NCBI GenBank assembly: GCA_037013495.1 | Contig: CM072801.1 | Span: 82,755,816 to 82,819,815 of the forward strand | Origin: Hippophae tibetana | Taxonomy: Eukaryota > Streptophyta > Magnoliopsida > Rosales > Elaeagnaceae | Length of the DNA: 64,000 nt | Direction: 5' to 3' | In this document: one piece after another, positions 26,141 through 39,958 of the stretch | Numbering within the stretch: the first letter of the stretch is position 1 | How the letters are laid out: each line of letters opens with the position of its first letter | Program-made: the position numbers and the translations under genes | Notes under the pieces: model-generated | What the model was told of the DNA's origin: nothing | Databases searched by the model: none | What the model saw: only the letters and a program-made list of their open reading frames with translations

Positions 26141-29052
26141 GGAGCAGAAAAAGAAAGGGGCTAGTTTTCATAAATTCAAAAATAACAAAACATTTGATGA
26201 ATCAGACTTCCAACATCAAATGACCATAACTTTTGACTGGGGTATCTTAACGACTATTATAATATATCAAATCGGATCTCGTCTCGATCCATACAATAAT
26301 TGTTGGCCTCGGAATGGGACCTGATTTCTGTACCCAAATTCCATCGTTTACATAACTTATCGTGGGTTTTAAGATTTTGTCGTAAATTTCTGGTTTACTT
26401 ACCTTCTATATGATTCAATAGAGCTGTCAATGAGATATTGGTTCCGACAAAGGTTTCTTTATTTATTTGGTCATTAAATCTGAATTCTTCCTAAAAAACT
26501 ATGGGAGCAGAAAAAGAAAGGGGCTAGTTTTCATAATTTCAAAAATAACAAAACATTTGATGAATCAGACTTCCAACATCAAATGACCATAACTTTTCAC
26601 TGGGGTATCGTAACGACTATTATAATATTTCAAAATCGGAGCTAGTCTCGATCCATACAATAATTGTTGGCCTAGCATTGGAACCTGATTTCTGTACCCA
26701 AATTCCATCGTTTACATAAATTATCGAGGGTTTTAAGATTTTGCCTTAAATTTCCGGTTTACTTACTTTCGATTTGAATCAATAGAGCTGTAAATGAGAT
26801 ATTGGATCCGACAAAGTTTTCTTTATTTATTTGGTCAATAAATCTGTATTCTTCCTGAAAATCTATGGGAGCAGAAAAAGAAAGGGGCTAGTTTTCATAA
26901 ATTCAAAAATAACAAAACATTTGATGAATTAGACTTCCAACATCAAATGACCATAACTTTTGACTGGGGTATCTTAAAGACTATTATAATATATCAAATC
27001 GGAGCTCGTCTCGATCCATACAATAATTGTTGGCCTCGGAATGGGACCTGATTTCTGTACCCAAATTCCATCGTTTACATAACTTATCGAGTGTTTTAAG
27101 ATTTTGTCGTAAATTTGCGGTTTACTTACCTTCTATATGATTCAATAGAGCTGTCAATGAGATATTGGTTCCGACAAAGGTTTCTTTATTTATTTGGTCA
27201 TTAAATCTGAATTCTTCCTAAAAAACTATTTGAGCAGAAAAAGAAAGGGGCTAGTTTTCATAATTTCAAAAATAACAAAACATTTGATGAATCAGACTTC
27301 CAACATCAAATGACCATAACTTTTAACTGGGGTATCGTAATGACTATTATAATATATCAAAATCGGAGCTCGTCTCCATCCATACAATAATTGTTGGCCT
27401 AGTATTCGAACCTGATTTCTGTTCCCAAATTCCATCATTTACATAACTTCTCGAGGGTTTTAAGATTTTGTCGTAAAATTCAGGTTTACTTACCTTCGAT
27501 TTTTCTTCAAATAGAGCCGTCAATGAGATATTGGTTCCGACAAAGATTTCTTTATTTATTTGGTAAATATATCTGTATTCTACCTGAAAAACTATGGGAG
27601 CAGAAAAAGAAAGGGGCTAGTTTTCATAAATTCAAAAATAACAAAACATTTGATGAATCAGACTTCCAACATCAAATGACCATAACTTTTGACTGGGGTA
27701 TCTTAACGACTATTATAATATATCAAATCGGATCTCGTCTCGATCCATACAATAATTGTTGGCCTCGGAATGGGACCTGATTTCTGTACCCAAATTCCAT
27801 CGTTTACATAACTTATCGTGGGTTTTAAGATTTTGTCGTAAATTTCTGGTTTACTTACCTTCTATATGATTCAATAGAGCTGTCAATGAGATATTGGTTC
27901 CGACAAAGGTTTCTTTATTTATTTGGTCATTAAATCTGAATTCTTCCTAAAAAACTATGGGAGCAGAAAAAGAAAGGGGCTAGTTTTCATAATTTCAAAA
28001 ATAACAAAACATTTGATGAATCAGACTTCCAACATCAAATGACCATAACTTTTCACTGGGGTATCGTAACGACTATTATAATATTTCAAAATCGGAGCTA
28101 GTCTCGATCCATACAATAATTGTTGGCCTAGCATTGGAACCTGATTTCTGTACCCAAATTCCATCGTTTACATAAATTATCGAGGGTTTTAAGATTTTGT
28201 CTTAAATTTCCGGTTTACTTACTTTCGATTTGAATCAATAGAGCTGTAAATGAGATATTGGATCCGACAAAGTTTTCTTTATTTATTTGGTCAATAAATC
28301 TGTATTCTTCCTGAAAATCTATGGGAGCAGAAAAAGAAAGGGGCTAGTTTTCATAAATTCAAAAATAACAAAACATTTGATGAATTAGACTTCCAACATC
28401 AAATGACCATAACTTTTGACTGGGGTATCTTAACGACTATTATAATATATCAAATCGGAGCTCGTCTCGATCCATACAATAATTGTTGGCCTCGGAATGG
28501 GACCTGATTTCTGTACCCAAATTCCATCGTTTACATAACTTATCGAGTGTTTTAAGATTTTGTCGTAAATTTGCGGTTTACTTACCTTCTATATGATTCA
28601 ATAGAGCTGTCAATGAGATATTGGTTCCGACAAAGGTTTCTTTATTTATTTGGTCATTAAATCTGAATTCTTCCTAAAAAACTATTTGAGCAGAAAAAGA
28701 AAGGGGCTAGTTTTCATAATTTCAAAAATAACAAAACATTTGATGAATCAGACTTCCAACATCAAATGACCATAACTTTTAACTGGGGTATCGTAATGAC
28801 TATTATAATATATCAAAATCGGAGCTCGTCTCCATCCATACAATAATTGTTGGCCTAGTATTCGAACCTGATTTCTGTTCCCAAATTCCATCATTTACAT
28901 AACTTCTCGAGGGTTTTAAGATTTTGTCGTAAAATTCAGGTTTACTTACCTTCGATTTTTCTTCAAATAGAGCCGTCAATGAGATATTGGTTCCGACAAA
29001 GATTTCTTTATTTATTTGGTAAATAAATCTGTATTCTACCTGAAAAACTATG
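26141..29052 (+). repeat. Nested 4-mer J-H-J-K, two copies, period 1456 bp
   Basis: Anchors 26141, 26504, 26868, 27231 and 27597, 27960, 28324, 28687. Both copies share the rare GGAGCTAGTC variant in H (about 26639 and 28095) and GAATTAGAC in the following J. The unit lies inside the 25050 11-mer, which shows nesting of short-range duplication within a longer one. Confidence 0.88.
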
Positions 29053-30506
29053 GGAGCAGAAAAAGAAAGGGGCTAGTTTTCATAAATTCAAAAATAACAA
29101 AACATTTGATGAATCAGACTTCCAACATCAAATGACCATAACTTTTGACTGGGGTATCTTAACGACTATTATAATATATCAAATCGGATCTCGTCTCGAT
29201 CCATACAATAATTGTTGGCCTCGGAATGGGACCTGATTTCTGTACCCAAATTCCATCGTTTACATAACTTATCGAGTGTTTTAAGATTTTGTCGTAAATT
29301 TGCGGTTTACTTACCTTCTATATGATTCAATAGAGCCGTCAATGAGATATTGGTTCCGACAAAGGTTTCTTTATTTATTTGGTCATTAAATCTGAATTCT
29401 TCCTAAAAAAATATTTGAGAAGAAAAAGAAAGGGGCTAGTTTTCATAATTTCAAAAATAACAAAACATTTGATGAATCAGACTTCCAACATCAAATGACC
29501 ATAACTTTTGACTGGGGTATGTTAGCGACTATTATAATATATCAAATCGGAGCTCGTCTCGATCCATACAATAATTGTTCGCCTCGGAATAGGACCTGAT
29601 TTCTGTACCCAAATTCCATCGTTTACATAACTTATCGAGTGTTTTAAGATTTTGTCGTAAATTTGCGGTTTACTTACCTTCTATATGATTCAATAGAGCT
29701 GTCAATGAGATATTGGTTCCGACAAAGGTTTCTTTATTTATTTGGTCATTAAATCTGAATTGTTCCTAAAAAACTATTTGAGCAGAAAAAGAAAGGGGCT
29801 AGTTTTCATAATTTCAAAAAGAACAAAACATTTGATGAATCAGACTTCCAACATCAAATGACCATAACTTTTGACTGGGGTATCTTAGCGACTATTATAA
29901 TATATCAAATCGGAGCTCATCTCGATCCATACAATAATTGTTGGCCTCGGAATTGGACCTGATTTCTGTACCCAAATTCCATCGTTTACATAACTTATCG
30001 AGTGTTTTAATATTTTGTCGTAAAATTCAGGTTTACTTACCTTCGATTTTTCTTCAAATAGAGCCGTCAATGAGATATTGGTTCCGACAAAGATTTCTTT
30101 ATTTATTTGGTAAATAAATCTGTATTCTACCTGAAAAACTATGGGAGCAGAAAAAGAAAGGGGCTAGTTTTCATAAATTCAAAAATAACAAAACATTTGA
30201 TGAATCAGACTTCCAACATCAAATGACCATAACTCTTGACTGGGGTATCTTAACGACTATTATAATATATCAAATCGGATCTCGTCTCGATCCATACAAT
30301 AATTGTTGGCCTCGGAATGGGACCTGATTTCTGTACCCAAATTCCATCGTTTACATAACTTATCGTGGGTTTTAAGATTTTGTCGTAAATTTCTGGTTTA
30401 CTTACCTTCTATATGATTCAATAGAGCTGTCAATGAGATATTGGTTCCGACAAAGGTTTCTTTATTTATTTGGTCATTAAATCTGAATTCTTCCTAAAAA
30501 ACTATG

Positions 30507-33500
30507 GGAGCAGAAAAAGAAAGGGGCTAGTTTTCATAATTTCAAAAATAACAAAACATTTGATGAATTAGACTTCCAACATCAAATGACCATAACTTTT
30601 CACTGGGGTATCGTAACGACTATTATAATATTTCAAAATCGGAGCTCGTCTCGATCCATACAATAATTGTTGGCCTAGCATTGGAACCTGATTTCTGTAC
30701 CCAAATTCCATCGTTTACATAAATTATCGAGGGTTTTAAGATTTTGTCTTAAATTTCCGGTTTACTTACTTTCGATTTGAATCAATAGAGCTGTAAATGA
30801 GATATTGGATCCGACAAAGTTTTCTTTATTTATTTGGTCAATAAATCTGTATTCTTCCTGAAAATCTATGGGAGCAGAAAAAGAAAGGGGCTAGTTTTCA
30901 TAAATTCAAAAATAACAAAACATTTGATGAATTAGACTTCCAACATCAAATGACCATAACTTTTGACTGGGGTATCTTAACGACTATTATAATATATCAA
31001 ATCGGAGCTCGTCTCGATCCATACAATAATTGTTGGCCTCGGAATGGGACCTGATTTCTGTACCCAAATTCCATCGTTTACATAACTTATCGAGTGTTTT
31101 AAGATTTTGTCGTAAATTTGCGGTTTACTTACCTTCTATATGATTCAATAGCGCTGTAAATGAGATATTGCGTCCGACAAAGGTTTCTTTATTTATTTGG
31201 TCAATAAATTTGTATTCTTCCTTAAAAAATATGGGAGCAGAAAAAGAAAGGGGCTAGTTTTCATAATTTAAAAAATAACAAAACATTTGATGAATCAGAC
31301 TTCCAACATCAAATGACCATAACTTTTGACTGGGGTATCGTAACGACTATTGTAATATATCAAATTCGGAGCTTGTCTCGATCCATACAATAATTGTTGG
31401 CCTCAGAATGGAACCTGATTTCCATACCCAAATTCCATCGTTTACATAACTTATCGAGGGTTTTATGATTTTGTCGTAAATTTGCGGTTTACTTACCTTC
31501 GATTTAAATCAATAGAGCTGTAAATGAGATATTGGATCCGACAAAGGTTTCTTTATTTATTTGGTCATTAAATCTGTATTCTTCCTAAAAACGTATGGGA
31601 GCAGAAAAAGGAAGGGGCTAGTTTTCAAAACTTTAAAAATACGAAAACATTTGATGATCAGACTTCCAACATCAAATGACCATAACTTTTAACTGGGGTA
31701 TCGTAATGACTATTATAATATATCAAAATCGGAGCTCGTCTCGATCCATACAATAATTGTTGGCCTCGGAATGGGACCTGATTTCTGTACCCAAATTCCA
31801 TCGTTTACATAACTTATCGAGTGTTTTAAGATTTTGTCGTAAATTTGCGGTTTACTTACCTTCTATACGATTCAATAGAGCTGTCAATGAGATATTGGTT
31901 CCGACAAAGGTTTCTTTATTTATTTGGTCATTAAATCTGAATTCTTCCTAAAAAACTATTTGAGCAGAAAAAGAAAGGGGCTAGTTTTCATAATTTCAAA
32001 AATAACAAAACATTTGATGAATCAGACTTCCAACATCAAATGACCATAACTTTTGACTGGGGTATCTTAGCAACTATTATAATATATCAAATCGGAGCTC
32101 GTCTCGATCCATACAATAATTGTTGGCCTCGGAATGGGACCTGATTTCTGTACCCAAATTCCATCGTTTACATAACTTATCGAGTGTTTTAAGATTTTGT
32201 CGTAAATTTGCGGTTTACTTACCTTCTATATGATTCAATAGAGCTGTCAATGAGATATTGGTTCCGACAAAGGTTTCTTTATTTATTTGGTCATTAAATC
32301 TGAATTCTTCCTAAAAAACTATGGGAGCAGAAAAAGAAAGGGGCTAGTTTTCATAATTTCAAAAATAACAAAACATTTGATGAATCAGACTTCCAACATC
32401 AAATGACCATAACTTTGGACTGGGGTATCGTAACGACTATTATAATATATCAAATCGGAGCTCGTCTCGATCCATACAATAATTGTTGGCCTCGGAATGA
32501 AACCTGATTTCTGTACCCAAATTCCATCGTTTACATAACTTATCGAGTGTTTTAAGATTTTGTCGTAAATTTGCGGTTTACTTACCTTCTATACGATTCA
32601 ATAGAGCTGTCAATGAGATATTGGTTCCGACAAAGGTTTCTTTATTTATTTGGTCATTAAATCTGAATTCTTCCTAAAAAACTATTTGAGCAGAAAAAGA
32701 AAGGGGCTAGTTTTCATAATTTCAAAAATAACAAAACATTTGATGAATCAGACTTCCAACATCAAATGACCATAACTTTTGACTGGGGTATCTTAGCAAC
32801 TATTATAATATATCAAATCGGAGCTCGTCTCGATCCATACAATAATTGTTGGCCTCGGAATGGGACCTGATTTCTGTACCCAAATTCCATCGTTTACATA
32901 ACTTATCGAGTGTTTTAAGATTTTGTCGTAAATTTGCGGTTTACTTACCTTCTATATGATTCAATAGAGCTGTCAATGAGATATTGGTTCCGACAAAGGT
33001 TTCTTTATTTATTTGGTCATTAAATCTGAATTCTTCCTAAAAAACTATGGGAGCAGAAAAAGAAAGGGGCTAGTTTTCATAATTTCAAAAATAACAAAAC
33101 ATTTGATGAATCAGACTTCCAACATCAAATGACCATAACTTTTCACTGGGGTATCGTAACGACTATTATAATATTTCAAAATCGGAGCTCGTCTCGATCC
33201 ATACAATAATTGTTGGCCTAGCATTGGAACCTGATTTCTGTACCCAAATTCCATCGTTTACATAAATTATCGAGGGTTTTAAGATTTTGTCTTAAATTTC
33301 CGGTTTACTTACTTTCGATTTGAATCAATAGAGCTGTAAATGAGATATTGGATCCGACAAACGTTTCTTTATTTATTTGGTCAATAAATCTGTATTCTTC
33401 CTGAAAAACTATGGGAGCAGAAAAAGAAAGGGGCTAGTTTTCATAAATTCAAAAATAACAAAACATTTGATGAATTAGACTTCCAACATCAAATGACCAT

Positions 33501-36500
33501 AACTTTTGACTGGGGTATCTTAACGACTATTATAATATATCAAATCGGAGCTCGTCTCGATCCATACAATAATTGTTGGCCTCGGAATGGGACCTGATTT
33601 CTGTACCCAAATTCCATCGTTTACATAACTTATCGAGTGTTTTAAGATTTTGTCGTAAATTTGCGGTTTACTTACCTTCTATATGATTCAATAGCGCTGT
33701 AAATGAGATATTGCGTCCGACAAAGGTTTCTTTATTTATTTGGTCAATAAATTTGTATTCTTCCTTAAAAAATATGGGAGCAGAAAAAGAAAGGGGCTAG
33801 TTTTCATAATTTAAAAAATAACAAAACATTTGATGAATCAGACTTCCAACATCAAATGACCATAACTTTTGACTGGGGTATCGTAACGACTATTGTAATA
33901 TATCAAATTCGGAGCTTGTCTCGATCCATACAATAATTGTTGGCATCGGAATGGAACCTGATTTCCATACCCAAATTCCATCGTTTACATAACTTATCGA
34001 GGGTTTTATGATTTTGTCGTAAATTTGCGGTTTACTTACCTTCGATTTAAATCAATAGAGCTGTAAATGAGATATTGGATCCGACAAAGGTTTCTTTATT
34101 TATTTGGTCATTAAATCTGTATTCTTCCTAAAAACGTATGGGAGCAGAAAAAGGAAGGGGCTAGTTTTCAAAACTTTAAAAATACGAAAACATTTGATGA
34201 TCAGACTTCCAACATCAAATGACCATAACTTTTAACTGGGGTATCGTAATGACTATTATAATATATCAAAATCGGAGCTCGTCTCGATCCATACAATAAT
34301 TGTTAGCCTCGGAATGGGACCTGATTTCTGTACCCAAATTCCATCGTTTACATAACTTATCGAGTGTTTTAAGATTTTGTCGTAAATTTGCGGTTTACTT
34401 ACCTTCTATACGATTCAATAGAGCTGTCAATGAGATATTGGTTCCGACAAAGGTTTCTTTATTTATTTGGTCATTAAATCTGAATTCTTCCTAAAAAACT
34501 ATTTGAGCAGAAAAAGAAAGGGGCTAGTTTTCATAATTTCAAAAATAACAAAACATTTGATGAATCAGACTTCCAACATCAAATGACCATAACTTTTGAC
34601 TGGGGTATCTTAGCAACTATTATAATATATCAAATTGGAGCTCGTCTCGATCCATACAATAATTGTTGGCCTCGGAATGGGACCTGATTTCTGTACCCAA
34701 ATTCCATCGTTTACATAACTTATCGAGTGTTTTAAGATTTTGTCGTAAATTTGCGGTTTACTTACCTTCTATATGATTCAATAGAGCTGTCAATGAGATA
34801 TTGGTTCCGACAAAGGTTTCTTTATTTATTTGGTCATTAAATCTGAATTCTTCCTAAAAAACTATGGGAGCAGAAAAAGAAAGGGGCTAGTTTTCATAAT
34901 TTCAAAAATAACAAAACATTTGATGAATCAGACTTCCAACATCAAATGACCATAACTTTGGACTGGGGTATCGTAACGACTATTATAATATATCAAATCG
35001 GAGCTCGTCTCGATCCATACAATAATTGTTGGCCTCGGAATGAAACCTGATTTCTGTACCCAAATTCCATCGTTTACATAACTTATCGAGTGTTTTAAGA
35101 TTTTGTCGTAAATTTGCGGTTTACTTACCTTCTATACGATTCAATAGAGCTGTCAATGAGATATTGGTTCCGACAAAGGTTTCTTTATTTATTTGGTCAT
35201 TAAATCTGAATTCTTCCTAAAAAACTATTTGAGCAGAAAAAGAAAGGGGCTAGTTTTCATAATTTCAAAAATAACAAAACATTTGATGAATCAGACTTCC
35301 AACATCAAATGACCATAACTTTTGACTGGGGTATCTTAGCAACTATTATAATATATCAAATCGGAGCTCGTCTCGATCCATACAATAATTGTTGGCCTCG
35401 GAATGGGACCTGATTTCTGTACCCAAATTCCATCGTTTACATAACTTATCGAGTGTTTTAAGATTTTGTCGTAAATTTGCGGTTTACTTACCTTCTATAT
35501 GATTCAATAGAGCTGTCAATGAGATATTGGTTCCGACAAAGGTTTCTTTATTTATTTGGTCATTAAATCTGAATTCTTCCTAAAAAACTATGGGAGCAGA
35601 AAAAGAAAGGGGCTAGTTTTCATAATTTCAAAAATAACAAAACATTTGATGAATCAGACTTCCAACATCAAATGACCATAACTTTTCACTGGGGTATCGT
35701 AACGACTATTATAATATTTCAAAATCGGAGCTCGTCTCGATCCATACAATAATTGTTGGCCTAGCATTGGAACCTGATTTCTGTACCCAAATTCCATCGT
35801 TTACATAAATTATCGAGGGTTTTAAGATTTTGTCTTAAATTTCCGGTTTACTTACTTTCGATTTGAATCAATAGAGCTGTAAATGAGATATTGGATCCGA
35901 CAAACGTTTCTTTATTTATTTGGTCAATAAATCTGTATTCTTCCTGAAAAACTATGGGAGCAGAAAAAGAAAGGGGCTAGTTTTCATAAATTCAAAAATA
36001 ACAAAACATTTGATGAATCAGACTTCCAACATCAAATGACCATAACTTTTGACTGGGGTATCTTAACGACTATTATAATATATCAAATCGGAGCTCGTCT
36101 CGATCCATACAATAATTGTTGGCCTCGGAATGGGACCTGATTTCTGTACCCAAATTCCATCGTTTACATAACTTATCGAGTGTTTTAATATTTTGTCGTA
36201 AATTTGCTGTTTACTTACCTTCTATATGATTCAATAGCGCTGTAAATGAGATATTGCGTCCGACAAAGGTTTCTTTATTTATTTGGTCAATAAATTTGTA
36301 TTCTTCCTTAAAAAATATGGGAGCAGAAAAAGAAAGGGGCTAGTTTTCATAATTTAAAAAATAACAAAACATTTGATGAATCAGACTTCCAACATCAAAT
36401 GACCATAACTTTTGACTGGGGTATCGTAACGACTATTGTAATATATCAAATTCGGAGCTTGTCTCGATCCATACAATAATTGTTGGCCTCGGAATGGAAC

Positions 36501-36683
36501 CTGATTTCTATACCCAAATTCCATCGTTTACATAACTTATCGAGTGTTTTATGATTTTGTCGTAAATTTGCGGTTTACTTCCCTTCGATATGATTCAATA
36601 GAGCTGTCAATGAGATATTGGTTCCGACAAAAATTTCTTTATTTATTTGGTCATTAAATCTGAATTCTTCCTAAAAAACTATG
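30507..36683 (+). repeat. 7-mer higher-order repeat of a second kind, about 2.4 copies, period 2543 bp
   Basis: H-J-F-B1-L-A-L starts at 30507 and 33050, with a third partial copy H-J-F at 35593-36683. Offsets between copies are 2543 bp for every anchor (31234/33777, 31598/34141, 31961/34504). Shared private variants are TTTCCATACCC in F (31419, 33963) and TATACGATTC after B1 (31864, 34407). A related H-J-F-B1-L run recurs at 57407-59223. Confidence 0.9.
32687..33049 (+). repeat. Example of monomer type L
   Basis: A D-like monomer with TTAGCAACTATT in place of TTAGCGACTATT, starting TTTGAGCAG. Anchors 31961, 32687, 34504, 35230, 55954, 57044, 58861, 59952 and 63220. It tracks with H and B1 neighbours, so a single substitution marks a whole lineage. 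Confidence 0.82.
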
Positions 36684-38504
36684 GGAGCAGAAAAAGAAAG
36701 GGGCTAGTTTTCATAATTTCAAAAATAACAAAACATTTGATGAATCAGACTTCCAACATCAAATGACCATAACTTTTGACTGGGGTATCGTAATGACTAT
36801 TATAATATATCAAAATCGAGGCTCGTCTCCATCCATACAATAATTGTTGGCCTAGTATTCGAACCTGATTTCTGTTCCCAAATTCCATCATTTACATAAC
36901 TTCTCGAGGGTTTTAAGATTTTGTCGTAAAATTCAGGTTTACTTACCTTCGATTTTTCTTCAAATAGAGCCGTCAATGAGATATTGGTTCCGACAAAGAT
37001 TTCTTTATTTATTTGGTAAATAAATCTGTATTCTACCTGAAAAACTATGGGAGCAGAAAAAGAAAGGGGCTAGTTTTCATAATTTCAAAAATAACAAAAC
37101 ATTTGATGAATCAGACTTCCAACATCAAATGACCATAACTTTTGACTGGGTTATCTTAGCGACTATTATAATATATCAAATCGGAGCTCGTCTCGATCCA
37201 TACAATAATTGTTGGCCTCGGAATGGGACCTGATTTCTGTACCCAAATTCCATCGTTTACATAACTTATCGAGTGTTTTAAGATTTTGTCGTAAATTTGC
37301 GGTTTACTTACCTTCTATATGATTCAATAGAGCTGTCAATGAGATATTGGTTCCGACAAAGGTTTCTTTATTTATTTGGTCATTAAATCTGAATTCTTCC
37401 TAAAAAACTATTTGAGCAGAAAAAGAAAGGGGCTAGTTTTCATAATTTCAAAAATAACAAAACATTTGATGAATCAGACTTCCAACATCAAATGACCATA
37501 ACTTTTGACTGGGGTATCTTAGCGACTATTATAATATATCAAATCGGAGCTCGTCTCGATCCATACAATAATTGTTGGCCTCGGAATGGGACCTGATTTC
37601 TGTACCCAAATTCCATCGTTTACATAACTTATCGAGTGTTTTAAGATTTTGTCGTAAATTTGCGGTTTACTTACCTTCTATATGATTGAATAGAGCTGTC
37701 AATGAGATATTGGTTCCGACAAAGGTTTCTTTATTTATTTGGTCATTAAATCTGAATTCTTCCTAAAAAACTATGGGAGCAGAAAAAGAAAGGGGCTAGT
37801 TTTCATAATTTCAAAAATAACAAAACATTTGATGAATCAGACTTCCAACATCAAATGACCATAACTTTGGACTGGGGTATCGTAACGACTATTATAATAT
37901 ATCAAATCGGAGCTCGTCTCGATCCATACAATAATTGTTGGCCTCGGAATGAAACCTGATTTCTGTACCCAAATTCCATCGTTTACATAACTTATCGAGT
38001 GTTTTAAGATTTTGTCGTAAATTTGCGGTTTACTTACCTTCTATATGATTCAATAGAGCTGTCAATGAGATATTGGTTCCGACAAAGGTTTCTTTATTTA
38101 TTTGGTCATTAAATCTGAATTCTTCCTAAAAAACTATTTGAGCAGAAAAAGAAAGGGGCTAGTTTTCATAATTTCAAAAATAACAAAACATTTGATGAAT
38201 CAGACTTCCAACATCAAATGACCATAACTTTTAACTGGGGTATCGTAATGACTATTATAATATATCAAAATCGGAGCTCGTCTCCATCCATACAATAATT
38301 GTTGGCCTAGTATTCGAACCTGATTTCTGTTCCCAAATTCCATCATTTACATAACTTCTCGAGGGTTTTAAGATTTTGTCGTAAAATTCAGGTTTACTTA
38401 CCTTCGATTTTTCTTCAAATAGAGCCGTCAATGAGATATTGGTTCCGACAAAGATTTCTTTATTTATTTGGTAAATAAATCTGTATTCTACCTGAAAAAC
38501 TATG
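35957..38504 (+). repeat. Segment J-F-(E-D-D)1-A-K
   Basis: Monomers start at 35957, 36320, 36684, 37050, 37413, 37776 and 38139. F carries TTTCTATACCC (about 36506) and GTTTTATGATT. The middle monomer of E-D-D carries the GACTGGGTTATC marker. This is the one-copy form of a segment that recurs at 39959 and 44684 with more E-D-D units. Confidence 0.85.
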
Positions 38505-39958
38505 GGAGCAGAAAAAGAAAGGGGCTAGTTTTCATAAATTCAAAAATAACAAAACATTTGATGAATCTGACTTCCAACATCAAATGACCATAACTTTTGA
38601 CTGGGGTATCTTAACGACTATTATAATATATCAAATCGGATCTCGTCTCGATCCATACAATAATTGTTGGCCTCGGAATGGGACCTGATTTCTGTACCCA
38701 AATTCCATCGTTTACATAACTTATCGAGTGTTTTAAGATTTTGTCGTAAATTTGGGGTTTACTTACCTTCTATATGATTCAATAGAGCCGTCAATGAGAT
38801 ATTGGTTCCGACAAAGGTTTCTTTATTTATTTGGTCATTAAATCTGAATTCTTCCTAAAAAAATATTTGAGCAGAAAAAGAAAGGGGCTAGTTTTCATAA
38901 TTTCAAAAATAACAAAACATTTGATGAATTAGACTTCCAACATCAAATGACCATAACTTTTGACTGGGGTATGTTAGCGACTATTATAATATATCAAATC
39001 GGAGCTCGTCTCGATCCATACAATAATTGTTGGCCTCGGAATAGGACCTGATTTCTGTACCCAAATTCCATCGTTTACATAACCTATCGAGTGTTTTAAG
39101 ATTTTGTCGTAAATTTGCGGTTTACTTACCTTCTATATGATTCAATAGAGCTGTCAATGAGATATTGGTTCCGACAAAGGTTTCTTTATTTATTTGGTCA
39201 TTAAATCTGAATTGTTCCTAAAAAACTATTTGAGCAGAAAAAGAAAGGGGCTAGTTTTCATAATTTCAAAAAGAACAAAACATTTGATGAATCAGACTTC
39301 CAACATCAAATGACCATAACTTTTGACTGGGGTATCTTAGCGACTATTATAATATATCAAATCGGAGCTCGTCTCGATCCATACAATAATTGTTGGCCTC
39401 GGAATGGGACCTGATTTCTGTACCCAAATTCCATCGTTTACATAACTTATCGAGTGTTTTAATATTTTGTCGTAAAATTCAGGTTTACTTACCTTCGATT
39501 TTTCTTCAAATAGAGCCGTCAATGAGATATTGGTTCCGACAAAGATTTCTTTATTTATTTGGTAAATAAATCTGTATTCTACCTGAAAAACTATGGGAGC
39601 AGAAAAAGAAAGGGGCTAGTTTTCATAAATTCAAAAATAACAAAACATTTGATGAATCAGACTTCCAACATCAAATGACCATAACTTTTGACTGGGGTAT
39701 CTTAACGACTATTATAATATATCAAATCGGATCTCGTCTCGATCCATACAATAATTGTTGGCCTCGGAATGGGACCTGATTTCTGTACCCAAATTCCATC
39801 GTTTACATAACTTATCGTGGGTTTTAAGATTTTGTCGTAAATTTCTGGTTTACTTACTTTCGATTTGAATCAATAGAGCTGTAAATGAGATATTGGATCC
39901 GACAAAGGTTTCTTTATTTATTTGGTCAATAAATCTGTATTCTTCCTGAAAAACTATG
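38505..39958 (+). repeat. Satellite stretch J-M-D*-J
   Basis: Monomers at 38505, 38868, 39231 and 39596. The J-M-D*-J order matches 25050-26503 and 29053-30506, so this is a third copy of the left end of the 25050 11-mer. No gene is visible. Confidence 0.82.

Larger units (their letters stand above)
25050..31233 (+). repeat. 11-mer higher-order repeat of a second kind, about 1.5 copies, period about 4003 bp
   Basis: J-M-D*-J-H-J-K-J-H-J-K starts at 25050; the order restarts at 29053 with J-M-D*-J-H-J and then departs to F at 31234. The paired M monomers (25413, 29416) share the TATGTTAGCGAC core and GGAATAGGACC, and the paired D* monomers (25776, 29779) share AAAAAGAAC. The composition is unrelated to the 11-mer at 1-7961. 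Confidence 0.85.
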